From Pseudomonas cyclaminis (lineage in GTDB: Bacteria > Pseudomonadota > Gammaproteobacteria > Pseudomonadales > Pseudomonadaceae), in assembly GCF_015163715.1 (NCBI RefSeq), contig NZ_JADDUM010000188.1, positions 1 through 64,000 of the forward strand: a DNA stretch of 64,000 nt, read 5' to 3'. Within the stretch, counting starts at the first letter, position 1, and the number at the start of each line of letters is the position of its first letter. Shown piece by piece: positions 9,229 to 19,534 of the stretch. Below the pieces are notes generated by a model. It saw nothing but the letters and a program-made list of their open reading frames with translations. It searched no databases and was not told where the DNA came from. The position numbers were made by a program, and so were the translations under genes.

Positions 9229-10395
9229 TTATCGGTGCCTGGCCACGGCCAGTAGCATCAATCCCACCACCGCCCACGGGAACGCGCTGACGCCCCAGCG
9301 TTGAAGCAGTAGACCGCCGATCAGGCCGCCTCCGGCAATTCCCAGGTTCCACACGGTCACCAGCATCGACTGTGCGGCATCCGCCGATTCCCCTGCTGAT
9401 TTGGCCAGCGCCGTTTGCAGCAATGCCGGCAGACCGCCGAACGCGAGGCCCCATAACGCGACAGCGATGTAGACCGCCGCTGGCACGTCGATCCAGAACA
9501 CCAGCGCCAAGCCGATCAGGCCGAACAATGCGCAGCTGATCAGCAGCAGTGTGCGCAGCCACCGGTCAATCAATATCCCGGTCAGCCAGATGCTCAACAG
9601 CGCGGCGAGGCCAAACACCAGCAGTACCCGGTCGATGTCGGTGGCAATTGCGGCGGGCACCAGTAATGGAGCGATGTAGGTATAGAGAATGTTGTGGGCC
9701 AAGACGTAGGTAAAGGTCACCCACAACACGGGGCGGATGCCGGGCAATGTCAGTACTTGGCGTAATCCCTGGCGCTTGCCCGTCGGTTGACCCGCGAAGT
9801 CGGGCAGTTGCCAGCGAGCCCATATCAGCAGCACCAGCGTGAGGCCGGTCATGATCGCAAAGCTCAGTCGCCAGCCAACGGCCGCACCGAGCCAGGTTCC
9901 CGCTGGCACGCCCAGGGACAAGGCCAGTGGTGCGCCGAGCATTGCCACCGCGATTGCCCGGCCTTGCAGATGTGGCGCGACCATTCGGCTGGCGTAACCC
10001 GCCAGCAGCGCCCAAAGCAGTCCGGCAAACACCCCGGCAAAAAAACGCGCCACCAGCGTCAGCCCATAGTGGCTGGAGAAGGCCGTCACGCTGTTGACCA
10101 AGGCAAAGCCGCCGATGGCGATCAGCAGCAGCGGGCGTCTGCGCCAACCTCGGGTCAGCAGCGTAAGAGGGATGGCTGCCAATAACGATCCGATGGCGTA
10201 GAGGGTGACCAACTGGCCAACCAACGCTGGCGACACGCCGAGGCCTTCGCCCATCTGCGGTAGCAGCCCGGCGGGCATGGCTTCGGTGAGGATGGTGATA
10301 AATCCCGCCGAGGCCAGTGCCAGCAGGCCGCCCACAGGCAGCGATTCATGTCGGGCTGTGGCGGCAGCGTCAGCCAGTGAAGCGTTAGAACTCAT
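9229..10395 (-). CDS. MFS transporter, drug/metabolite efflux (DHA1) type
   Basis: A 388-residue major facilitator protein with about twelve hydrophobic segments and basic cytoplasmic loops (GWRRRPLL, TGKRQGLRQ). The N-terminal half (ITILTEAMPAGLLPQMGEGLGVS and RFFAGVFAGLLWALLAGY) is typical of the AraJ/YdhP/NepI-like branch of DHA1 exporters, which pump out sugars, nucleosides or drugs; the substrate here is unknown. The ATG at 10395 is preferred because GGAAACAG lies just upstream; a TTG six codons earlier is less likely. It is divergent from a LysR gene, the usual arrangement of an exporter with its own activator or repressor. Confidence 0.88.
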   Translation of the reverse strand: MSSNASLADAAATARHESLPVGGLLALASAGFITILTEAMPAGLLPQMGEGLGVSPALVGQLVTLYAIGSLLAAIPLTLLTRGWRRRPLLLIAIGGFALVNSVTAFSSHYGLTLVARFFAGVFAGLLWALLAGYASRMVAPHLQGRAIAVAMLGAPLALSLGVPAGTWLGAAVGWRLSFAIMTGLTLVLLIWARWQLPDFAGQPTGKRQGLRQVLTLPGIRPVLWVTFTYVLAHNILYTYIAPLLVPAAIATDIDRVLLVFGLAALLSIWLTGILIDRWLRTLLLISCALFGLIGLALVFWIDVPAAVYIAVALWGLAFGGLPALLQTALAKSAGESADAAQSMLVTVWNLGIAGGGLIGGLLLQRWGVSAFPWAVVGLMLLAVARHR

Positions 10396-10514
10396 AGCGC
10401 TGTTTCCATGCAAAAGGGCAAGCCCGCAGAGTAGGGGGCTGTGACCGAAGGAAAAACAGGCTAAGGTTCCGAACTTATCGGACGTGGATGTCCGTAATCA
10501 GCTGGGGCAAAATC

Positions 10515-11414
10515 ATGGACAGTTTGGGCAGCCTGTCGGTATTTGTGCAGGTGGCGGAGACCCGCAGCTTCACCGCCGCCGGGCGGGTATTGGGTGTGTC
10601 GTCTTCGGCCGTGGGCAAAAGCATTGCGCGGATGGAAGACCGTCTGGGCGTGCGGCTGTTTCACCGCAGTACACGCAGCATTACCCTGACGGGCGAGGGC
10701 GCGCTGTTCCTTGAGCGTTCACGGCGGATTCTGGCCGAAGTCGAGGCCGCGGAACGCGAGTTGACCGAAGCCAGCGCCACGCCTCGGGGCAAGTTGCGCA
10801 TCAGCGTGCCACAAGTGCGCGGCTTGCTGATGCCGGTGCTCAGTGACTTTATGCGTGCGTACCCGGATATCGAGTTGGATGTGGATTTTTCCGACCGCAT
10901 GGTGGATGTGATCGAGGAAGGTTTCGATGCGGTGATTCGTACCGGCAAGCCGGAAGATTCACGCTTGATGGCCCGTCATCTGGGGCATTACCAACTGGTG
11001 CTGGTGGGCACGCCGGCGTACTTCGCGCAGCACGGCACACCGCAACAACCCGAGCATTTAAATGAACACGCCTGCCTGCGTCACAAGTTCTGCGCCACCG
11101 GCAAGCTGGAACCCTGGCCGTTGCGCCTGGAACCCGGTGCTGCCGAACTGACGTTGCGCACTCCGCTGGCCAGCACCACTATCGAGTCGCTCAACCATGT
11201 GGTCCACGAAGGGCTGGGGATCGCTTGTTTGCCCGACTACATGGTCAACCAGGCGGTGCGCGAGGGACGACTGCAACGGGTGCTGGATGATTATCTGGAG
11301 CACCGTGGCAGTTTCTGGATGTTGTGGCCATCAAGTCGCCATGCTTCGGCCAAGTTGCGCGTGTTTATAGACCATATGTGCGCAGGGCTTTTTCCTGCAG
11401 CCGCCGTACTGTAG
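10515..11414 (+). CDS. LysR-family transcriptional regulator
   Basis: A 299-residue LysR protein: winged helix-turn-helix at residues 1-60 (SFTAAGRVLGVSSSAVGKSIARMEDRLGV) and a periplasmic-binding-protein-like effector domain. The wording of both parts (RGKLRISVPQ, DRMVDVIEEGFDAVIRTG) puts it in the large CrgA/YafC-like subgroup. The ATG at 10515 gives MDSLGSLSVFVQVAETRSFT; GGGG lies upstream. It is divergent from the MFS gene with a 119-bp shared control region, so it probably controls that transporter and itself. The ligand is unknown. Confidence 0.93.
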   Translation: MDSLGSLSVFVQVAETRSFTAAGRVLGVSSSAVGKSIARMEDRLGVRLFHRSTRSITLTGEGALFLERSRRILAEVEAAERELTEASATPRGKLRISVPQVRGLLMPVLSDFMRAYPDIELDVDFSDRMVDVIEEGFDAVIRTGKPEDSRLMARHLGHYQLVLVGTPAYFAQHGTPQQPEHLNEHACLRHKFCATGKLEPWPLRLEPGAAELTLRTPLASTTIESLNHVVHEGLGIACLPDYMVNQAVREGRLQRVLDDYLEHRGSFWMLWPSSRHASAKLRVFIDHMCAGLFPAAAVL

Positions 11415-11503
11415 CCCTGTGACGTTTTACCGACAGGAATGTGCGCGCCAAGGCCTCGTTCTGTTGCACAATAACGCCCGGACTGTTTTCTTCAGGATTA
11501 TCG

Positions 11504-12289
11504 ATGTCGACATCATTTCACTTGCGTAGCCTCGGGCTGGCGCTGGTGTTGGCGGGCGCCGCGGGCTGCTCGTCACCCAAACCCGCTATTTATGAACATG
11601 AGAGTTTCGACGACTCCGGCACGTTTTCCAGGGATTACCCGGTCAGTGATGCCGCGGCGTGCGAAGCTGCGCGGCGTGCCTTGCTGAGCCAGGGCTACAT
11701 CATCACCAGCAGCGATCCCAAGGTTGTCGTCGGTAACAAAAGCTTCCAGCAGACCGGTGAAACCCATCTGCAGATCAGCTTCAACGTGGTGTGTGCCGAT
11801 GATGGCAAAGGCACCAACCATTCGACGATGTTCGCCAACGCCCTGCAGGACCGTTACGCGCTGAAGAAGGTCAACAACTCCGCGAGCCTGGGTGTGGGCG
11901 TACTGGGATCGGTGTCGATGCCGATCGGCTCCACCGATGACTCGATGGTCAAGGTGGCCAGCGAGACGGTGTCCGCGCCGAAGTTCTACGAGCGTTACTT
12001 CGCGCTGGTGGACGTGTTCCTGCCCCAGGAAGTGAAGAAGGCGGAGCATATTCCCGAGCAACCCAAGGCTGAATTGGGTGTGCCGGAGCCCAAGGCGGCA
12101 CCGCTGGTCGAGAAGGTCGAAGCGCCAAAGGAAGCGCCTGCTGCGTCGGAACCCGTGGCACCACCGGCAGAGCCTGCGCCCATTGCGCCGCAGGAAGAGC
12201 CGGCACCGACGCCAACGCCAGCACCGACCAATCCGGACCTGCCGGCACCGACCGAAGCCATTCCGCCCCTGCCGACGCCTGCGCAGTAA
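11504..12289 (+). CDS. DUF2242-type outer-membrane lipoprotein with proline/alanine-rich tail
   Basis: A 261-residue predicted lipoprotein. The signal sequence ends in the lipobox LAGAAGC (Cys at about residue 23). Residues 30-190 form the conserved domain (YPVSDAAACEAARRALLSQGYII, FNVVCADDG, TMFANALQDRYALKKVNNSASLGV), matching proteins annotated DUF2242; their function is unknown. The last 70 residues are low complexity, rich in Pro, Ala and Glu, a likely extended periplasmic linker. The ATG at 11504 follows AGGA (11494-11497); an upstream extension would bury the signal sequence. It seems to be a single-gene unit. Confidence 0.8.
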   Translation: MSTSFHLRSLGLALVLAGAAGCSSPKPAIYEHESFDDSGTFSRDYPVSDAAACEAARRALLSQGYIITSSDPKVVVGNKSFQQTGETHLQISFNVVCADDGKGTNHSTMFANALQDRYALKKVNNSASLGVGVLGSVSMPIGSTDDSMVKVASETVSAPKFYERYFALVDVFLPQEVKKAEHIPEQPKAELGVPEPKAAPLVEKVEAPKEAPAASEPVAPPAEPAPIAPQEEPAPTPTPAPTNPDLPAPTEAIPPLPTPAQ

Positions 12290-12290
12290 A

Positions 12291-12425
12291 TCAGACTGCT
12301 ACGGGGTCGGCCTTGTCGACGTTGATCCCGTAGCGCTTGATCGCCTCACTGACTTTATCGCGACCGATCACGTTGTCATCGGCCAGTGCCTTTTCAGTGC
12401 CTACCTGATGGCAATCGCGCTTCAA
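12291..12425 (-). CDS. possible 44-residue small protein or gene remnant
   Basis: On the minus strand a frame from a TTG at 12425 reads MKRDCHQVGTEKALADDN and ends KRYGINVDKADPVAV before a TGA. Codon use looks like real Pseudomonas coding sequence and the composition is amphipathic and charged, but the GGGGAGA lies almost against the TTG and no ATG is available before an upstream in-frame stop. It could be a genuine small protein or the surviving C-terminus of a longer gene. No function is recognised. Confidence 0.35.
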   Translation of the reverse strand: MKRDCHQVGTEKALADDNVIGRDKVSEAIKRYGINVDKADPVAV

Positions 12426-12580
12426 TCTCCCCAGTGCTAAATCCGTATAACGCTGCTACGTTTAATCCTGGAGTGCAGGAACGTCATGACGTCGACATTT
12501 TTTCGTCATCACGGCACTTTAGGCTGGCTGTGCAGGTCATTTATTGGCAGCCGCTTTTAATTCAAGACAAGGAGCCCACC

Positions 12581-12667
12581 ATGGACGATTACCAGGAAGA
12601 ACTGCTTGAGTACCACGCAATTGAGCTGGACCCGCTGGAACCTGCAGACGACGCCACAGAGCTGTAA
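12581..12667 (+). CDS. 28-residue acidic small protein
   Basis: The frame starts at an ATG with an excellent ribosome-binding site (AAGGAG, eight bases upstream) and encodes MDDYQEELLEYHAIELDPLE plus eight residues. It carries 11 acidic residues and no lysine or arginine. Strong initiation signals and clean coding suggest it is translated. No function is recognised. It is convergent with the AraC gene only nine bases downstream. Confidence 0.55.
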   Translation: MDDYQEELLEYHAIELDPLEPADDATEL

Positions 12668-12675
12668 GACCGACG

Positions 12676-13710
12676 TCAGGCGGAATGCCGCTGACTGCGG
12701 CGAAATTCCCCTGGGGTCTGGTTGTTCCACCGCCTGAAGGCCCGTTGGAAGGCTTGGGCTGAGGCAAAACCGAGCAAGTAGGCGATCTCGCCGAACGCCA
12801 GTTCCGTATCGCGAATGTAAGTCATGGCCAGGTCGCGGCGGGTATCGTTGAGAATCGCCCGGAACTGAGTGCCTTCTTCGGCCAGTTTGCGGCGCAGTGT
12901 CCAGGTTGGCAGCTTCAAGCGTGCCGCCACTTCTTCCAGGTCGGGTTCCCGACCGCCATTGAGCATCGGCCCGAGCAACCGGGTAATGCGCTCGCGCAGG
13001 CTGCGGGTGCGGGTCAACTGCTCCAATTCCCGTTCACACAATTGCAGCAGCAACTGCCAGGTACTCGGGCAATGCTGTGGGTTGCGCAGGCCCAGGGTCG
13101 ATTGACTCAGGCGCACCTGGTTGGCTTCGGCCCCGAAGTGCACCGGGGTTGCACCCAGTTGGCTGTACTGCTCGCTGTAGTCGGGAGCGTCAAACTCGAT
13201 CTCGATGCGTTGCACCTGCAACGGTTGTTGAGCCAGGCTGGCGAGCTGATGCAGCCAGCTGGAAATGATCGAGTCCACCACGAAGCGGTTGTAGGCGTTG
13301 TAGGGGCTGATGGAGTAGAAACGCAGCCAGGCGCCTTCGGCATCCTCGTGGAAACTCGATTGCCCGCGATAGTTGGCGCCATACAGCGGCTCAAAGCGTG
13401 TCAGTGTGCGGGCGGCTTCGCGGACGTTGGGCGCCTGGGCGGCGGTGACGCCGGCCAGGCCCGCCTGGCTCATGCGGCTCAGTTGACCCATGCGCAAGCC
13501 CAATCCGGGGTCGCCGGTCAGTTGGATGGCCGCATGGCCCAGGCGCATATAACGTGGGATCGACAAGCGCGCGCCTGCTTCGGCGAGGCGCGCCGGGTCG
13601 AGGCCGTATTGCAGCAACAGCGGCTGCGGGTCCAGGCCGTGGCTGTGGATCGCATCGGCCAGGGTGTGCACGAAGCCTACCGACAGATCCCCAAGGCGCA
13701 CCGGCTTCAC
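12676..13710 (-). CDS. AraC-family transcriptional regulator (Arabinose_bd N-terminal domain)
   Basis: A 344-residue regulator with an N-terminal ligand-sensing domain of the Arabinose_bd type (SVGFVHTLADAIHSHGLDPQPLL, LGHAAIQLTGDPGLGLRMG) and a C-terminal double helix-turn-helix (about residues 235-340, ending FGEIAYLLGFASAQAFQRAFRRWNNQTPGEFR). Proteins of this layout often control lipid or amino-acid catabolism in Pseudomonas. The gene starts four bases after the stop of the nitrilase-like gene on the same strand, so the two are probably cotranscribed. The inducer is unknown. Confidence 0.92.
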   Translation of the reverse strand: MKPVRLGDLSVGFVHTLADAIHSHGLDPQPLLLQYGLDPARLAEAGARLSIPRYMRLGHAAIQLTGDPGLGLRMGQLSRMSQAGLAGVTAAQAPNVREAARTLTRFEPLYGANYRGQSSFHEDAEGAWLRFYSISPYNAYNRFVVDSIISSWLHQLASLAQQPLQVQRIEIEFDAPDYSEQYSQLGATPVHFGAEANQVRLSQSTLGLRNPQHCPSTWQLLLQLCERELEQLTRTRSLRERITRLLGPMLNGGREPDLEEVAARLKLPTWTLRRKLAEEGTQFRAILNDTRRDLAMTYIRDTELAFGEIAYLLGFASAQAFQRAFRRWNNQTPGEFRRSQRHSA

Positions 13711-13714
13711 CGCG

Positions 13715-14845
13715 TTACAGCCAGATGTTCAGCAAGCGCGCACCACGGGCGTCGCCGTCGGCGCTGATCTGTCCGTTGTGGCTCAGGAAACTCTGCCCGG
13801 CAGTGCCCAAATCCCAGAACTGCCCGCGCAGGAATACGCTCATGCCGGCGCTGGCCTGGCTGATCGGTTGTTGGCTGATCAAGGTCAGGCGGCGCCACGC
13901 TTCGCCTTCGCTGAGTTCCTCGGGCTTGAGGCTGATTTCCTGGGGTGTGGAAACACTTTTAAAACCGCGCCATGGGCGTTCCCAGGTGTCGCGGCCGAGC
14001 ACAAAGGCTGGCACCGCGATCAACTGCGCGCCTTGTTCATTGAGCTTGCGGTAGTTGTCCGGGTACCAGCTGTCACTGCCCACCAGCACGCCGAGGCGCC
14101 CGGCCGGGGTGTCGACCACGCTGACGACATTTTCATCACCAGGCTCGATAAAACCGCGCTCGTCGTAGATCGGGTAGAGCTGGCGTTGCAGATCGCCGAT
14201 GGGCAAGCCATCCGCTGCAAACACCACGCTGGCGTTGAACAGCGCGCCATGGCCGACCTGGAGTTGCCCCTGGCTCACACTCGGGTTGGGCAGGGCGATG
14301 GAGCCGGCCACCACCGTGACCCCGAATTCTTTGGCCAGGCCACCGAACAGCACCTGGTAGTCACGCGCCATGGCCGGGGCTTTCATGCGCAGGTAGGCGT
14401 CGTTGGTGCGGTCATCGCCCGTGGCGCTGATCCAGGCTCGCAGGAACTGCAGCGGATTGCTGATCGACAGCCAATGCATCGCCTCCTTCACATGCAGCGC
14501 CTGGTACACCTCGTTTTTCTCGCCAGTGAGCATCAGCCAGGTGCCGATGTGTTCCGGCAACACGACGATGGTCTTGTCGTTGATCAGGCCTTGGTCCCGG
14601 GCGTTTTGCAGGTAGGCCGCGAGTTTCAGGTGCAGACGTTCCAGGCTCTGGTAGTCGGCGGGGAACAGCTCCGGCTGGATACCCAGCAGGTTGCCGCGGT
14701 CGGCAGGCTGGCCTTCGTTGACGGCGACGGTGCTGCGCAGGTCCGACAGGTAATGCGCCACAGGGCGCTCCTGGGTCCAGACCAGATAGGCGGCGACGGC
14801 GGCAGCCAGGGCCAGGGTGACGGTAAAAGCTAGAAGTTTACGCAT
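13715..14845 (-). CDS. membrane-anchored nitrilase-fold protein lacking catalytic Lys and Cys
   Basis: A 376-residue protein with an N-terminal hydrophobic anchor (residues 4-22) followed by a carbon-nitrogen hydrolase domain (about 53-370). The Glu of the family triad is present (VVLPEHIGT, Glu98). By my alignment the Lys position in the usual YRKxHL motif is Gln220 (DLQRQLYPI) and the Cys in LICYDxWFP is Gly256 (GVLVGSDSWYPDNYR). It therefore looks like a pseudoenzyme or uses different chemistry. The start MRKLLAFTVTL gives the anchor its proper position; a longer upstream frame runs through the intergenic region. An AraC regulator follows at once, suggesting a sensory or regulatory partnership. 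Confidence 0.75.
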   Translation of the reverse strand: MRKLLAFTVTLALAAAVAAYLVWTQERPVAHYLSDLRSTVAVNEGQPADRGNLLGIQPELFPADYQSLERLHLKLAAYLQNARDQGLINDKTIVVLPEHIGTWLMLTGEKNEVYQALHVKEAMHWLSISNPLQFLRAWISATGDDRTNDAYLRMKAPAMARDYQVLFGGLAKEFGVTVVAGSIALPNPSVSQGQLQVGHGALFNASVVFAADGLPIGDLQRQLYPIYDERGFIEPGDENVVSVVDTPAGRLGVLVGSDSWYPDNYRKLNEQGAQLIAVPAFVLGRDTWERPWRGFKSVSTPQEISLKPEELSEGEAWRRLTLISQQPISQASAGMSVFLRGQFWDLGTAGQSFLSHNGQISADGDARGARLLNIWL

Positions 14846-14997
14846 GGGGGAACAGACAACAGACCGGGTGCAGGGTTCGCTGACTAGGGTAGGGCCCCGG
14901 CAGCGGCTTGCCAAGAGGCGCTGTACATTTGGATCAATAAGTTGTGAGTTTCGGTCATTGAGCGGTAGGGGATGGCCTCTTAGTCTGTGGGACATAA

Positions 14998-17097
<2,100 letters not shown>

Positions 17098-17106
17098 AAC
17101 CCCCAG

Positions 17107-17136
17107 CGGGGCGGTGTTAGACTACCGCCCCGTTTT
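17107..17136 (+). terminator. Rho-independent terminator after fadH
   Basis: CGGGGCGGT and ACCGCCCCG form a 9-bp stem around an 8-nt loop and are followed by TTTT, nine bases after the fadH stop. Confidence 0.85.
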
Positions 17137-17154
17137 CCATACAGTTCCCGTCCG

Positions 17155-18045
17155 ATGGGCCCCTTCGATTGGTTTCCCTATGCACCCCTTGAGCCCTTGG
17201 CGCTGGATTGGCTGAACGGCGTCGAGTTGGCCGTGCTGCGCCTGGACCGCATCGACCCGCTGATCAGCGGCAACAAGTGGTTCAAACTCACCGAGCATCT
17301 GACCCAGGCGCAACGGGCCGGGGCCAGCGGGGTTATCAGCCTCGGCGGCGCCTATTCCAACCATCTGCACGCACTGGCGGCGGCGGGCAAGCGTTTTGGC
17401 TTTGCCACCGTCGGCCTGCTGCGCGGCCATCCGCAAGACACGCCTACCGTCCAGGATTTGCAGGCGTTCGGTATGCAGCTGCATTGGCTGGGTTATGGCG
17501 GCTATCGTGCGCGCAATGAACCGGACTTCTGGTTGCCTTGGCGTGAGCAATATCCCCAGCTGTATCCCGTGCCGGAAGGCGGCGGCGGGTTGCAGGGGGC
17601 AACGGGCTGCGGGGTGCTGGTCGAACAGGCCCGTGCGCAATTGAGCAACCTGGGCTGGGCCGATTACGACGGGTGGTGGCTGGCGGCGGGCACCGGCACC
17701 ACGCTGGCGGGTTTGGTGCTGGCAGAGGCGGGTGCCCATCCGGTGTACGGCGCACTGGCCGTGCCGGACGATCATGGTGTGGCGCAAAACGTGAGTGCCC
17801 TGGTGGCGGGCGGCTATCAATTGCGGGACGCCAGCCGGGGCGGCTTCGCCAAGGTCGACCCGGTGTTGCTCGACTTTATTGAAAATACGGAGCAGGCCTG
17901 CGGCGTGCCGCTGGAACCGCTCTACACCGGCAAGGCATTGCTGGCCTTGAAACAGCAGATCGAGGCCGGCCACATCGCGCCCGGCACTCGCCTGATCTTC
18001 GTGCACACCGGCGGCCTGCAAGGCCGGCGAGGGTTTACAGACTAG
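17155..18045 (+). CDS. PLP-dependent D-cysteine desulfhydrase / ACC-deaminase-like enzyme
   Basis: A 296-residue fold-type II PLP enzyme. The motif SGNKWFKL contains the likely PLP lysine (Lys41), and GGAYSNHLHALAAAGKRFG and AAGTGTTLAGL match phosphate- and substrate-binding loops of the D-cysteine desulfhydrase / 1-aminocyclopropane-1-carboxylate deaminase family. Such enzymes release ammonia, and for D-cysteine also H2S and pyruvate. True ACC deaminases are longer (about 338 residues), so desulfhydrase-like activity is the better guess. No clear ribosome-binding site precedes the ATG at 17155. Its 3' end overlaps the converging cytochrome b561 gene by 11 bp. Confidence 0.82.
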   Translation: MGPFDWFPYAPLEPLALDWLNGVELAVLRLDRIDPLISGNKWFKLTEHLTQAQRAGASGVISLGGAYSNHLHALAAAGKRFGFATVGLLRGHPQDTPTVQDLQAFGMQLHWLGYGGYRARNEPDFWLPWREQYPQLYPVPEGGGGLQGATGCGVLVEQARAQLSNLGWADYDGWWLAAGTGTTLAGLVLAEAGAHPVYGALAVPDDHGVAQNVSALVAGGYQLRDASRGGFAKVDPVLLDFIENTEQACGVPLEPLYTGKALLALKQQIEAGHIAPGTRLIFVHTGGLQGRRGFTD

Positions 18046-18592
18046 CGCGCTTACCCGGCATCATCCGCAGCGCCGTGTTATCGCGCATCACATAATGATG
18101 AAAGATCCCCGCCAAGGCATGCAGCCCGATCAGCCAGTAGCCGATCTTGCCGAACAGCACGTGCCAGCTTTCAATCTCTTTGGCCAGGGCCTTGTTCTCG
18201 CCAATCAGCGGCGGCAATTCCATGCCATAGAACATCACCGAATGCCCCTCGGCGCTGACGATCAGCCAGCCCGCAATCGGCATGCCGATCATCAGGGCGT
18301 ACAGCGCGGCGTGCATCAGGGTGGCCAGCAGGCTTTGCCATTGCGGCGGTGCCGGTACGATCTTCGGCGCCACCCCCAGGCTGCGCGCAAACAGGCGCAG
18401 CCACACCAGCACAAACACCGTGAGACCGAACATAAAGTGCATCTCGACGATCAGTGTGCGGGCGCCGCTGCCTTTGGGGAACTGGCCGCGTAACTCTATG
18501 CAGGCGTAGACCACCGCCAGCAGCACCACCATCAACCAGTGCAGCGCAATCGACATGGTGCTGTAGCGCGTATCGGAATTTTTCCACGGCAT
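18035..18592 (-). CDS. cytochrome b561 family membrane protein
   Basis: A 185-residue four-helix membrane cytochrome. Histidines suited to ligate two b haems appear in the helices (SIALHWLMVVLLAV, EMHFMFGLTVFVLVWLRLF, SWHVLFGKIGYWLIGLHALAGIFHHY). These proteins pass electrons from the quinone pool, in some cases from superoxide, at the inner membrane. The ATG at 18592 (MPWKNSDTRYSTMSIALHW) is preferred because AGGAAC lies just upstream; the ATG five codons earlier has no site. It is a single-gene unit convergent with the desulfhydrase gene. Confidence 0.9.
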   Translation of the reverse strand: MPWKNSDTRYSTMSIALHWLMVVLLAVVYACIELRGQFPKGSGARTLIVEMHFMFGLTVFVLVWLRLFARSLGVAPKIVPAPPQWQSLLATLMHAALYALMIGMPIAGWLIVSAEGHSVMFYGMELPPLIGENKALAKEIESWHVLFGKIGYWLIGLHALAGIFHHYVMRDNTALRMMPGKRASL

Positions 18593-18706
18593 CGCTGGGT
18601 TCCTCATTCATCAGGGCAAGCCTCCGTTCTTTGGCGACGGAGTCCTTTTACTCTATGCCTGTTTTGAACGATTTGCCCGGTGCGAATGCCGTTGTATTGA
18701 CCTCTA

Positions 18707-19534
18707 TCAGTGGCTTTGCGGCATTTCGCCGCGTGCCAGGCGCTGGTTGATATCGGCGATCACCGCCGGCAGGTCGGTGATGGTGTCGATCAGGTAATGC
18801 GGGCGCGAGCCTTCGAACATCGCTTCGATGCGCGTGCGTTCGCTGGCCAGGGTGGTGGCATCCAGGGCTTGGAACTGGTCATGGGTCAGGCCCAGGGCGT
18901 TGCCGGAGCAAGTCAGCGCCACGGTCCACATTCCGGCGCGACGCCCTTCAAGGATGCCGGGCACGGTGTCGTCGACCTTCACGCACGCCGCTACATCGTC
19001 AATCCCCAGTGCAATCACGTTGGCCAGGGCCTGGGCTGGCCAAGGGCGGCCGTTGGGCACTTCGTCGGTGGCGACGACATGGTCGGCGACGTAGCCATTG
19101 GTGGCAGCCAGGGCGACGACCTTGTCCATTACCTGCTTGGGATAGCCGGAGCAGGAGCCGATCTTGATACCTTGCTTGCGCAGTTGCGCAATGGTGTTGA
19201 GGGCGCCAGGAATCAGCGCCGAGTGTTCGGCGATCTTCTCGATCTGCAACGGCATGAAGCGCTGGTAGATCGCGGTGACGTCGTCGTCAGTGGGCGTGCG
19301 GCCGAACGCCTTGCGGTAACGCTCGGCAACTTGCGGCTGGTCGCAAAGGGTGCGGATGTGGTCCCACTTGCCCATGCCCATCGGGCCGCGGGCTTCTTCG
19401 ATGGAGACTTGCACGTCGAACTCGGCAAAAGCCTCGACAAAAATCTGTGTCGGCGCGAAGGAGCCGAAGTCGACCACGGTGCCGGCCCAATCGAGGATCA
19501 CGGCCTGGAGGGTGTTGGGGTTTTGATAGTTCAT
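18707..19534 (-). CDS. phnX: phosphonoacetaldehyde hydrolase (phosphonatase)
   Basis: A 275-residue HAD-superfamily enzyme that cleaves the C-P bond of phosphonoacetaldehyde to acetaldehyde and phosphate. The nucleophile Asp15 sits in [14 protein letters not shown] and the Schiff-base Lys56 in MGMGKWDHI, both diagnostic of phosphonatase. The length equals that of characterised Pseudomonas enzymes. Its ATG overlaps the phnW stop (ATGA at 19531-19534), so translation is coupled and it runs second in the phnWX operon. Confidence 0.97.
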   Translation of the reverse strand: MNYQNPNTLQAVILDWAGTVVDFGSFAPTQIFVEAFAEFDVQVSIEEARGPMGMGKWDHIRTLCDQPQVAERYRKAFGRTPTDDDVTAIYQRFMPLQIEKIAEHSALIPGALNTIAQLRKQGIKIGSCSGYPKQVMDKVVALAATNGYVADHVVATDEVPNGRPWPAQALANVIALGIDDVAACVKVDDTVPGILEGRRAGMWTVALTCSGNALGLTHDQFQALDATTLASERTRIEAMFEGSRPHYLIDTITDLPAVIADINQRLARGEMPQSH

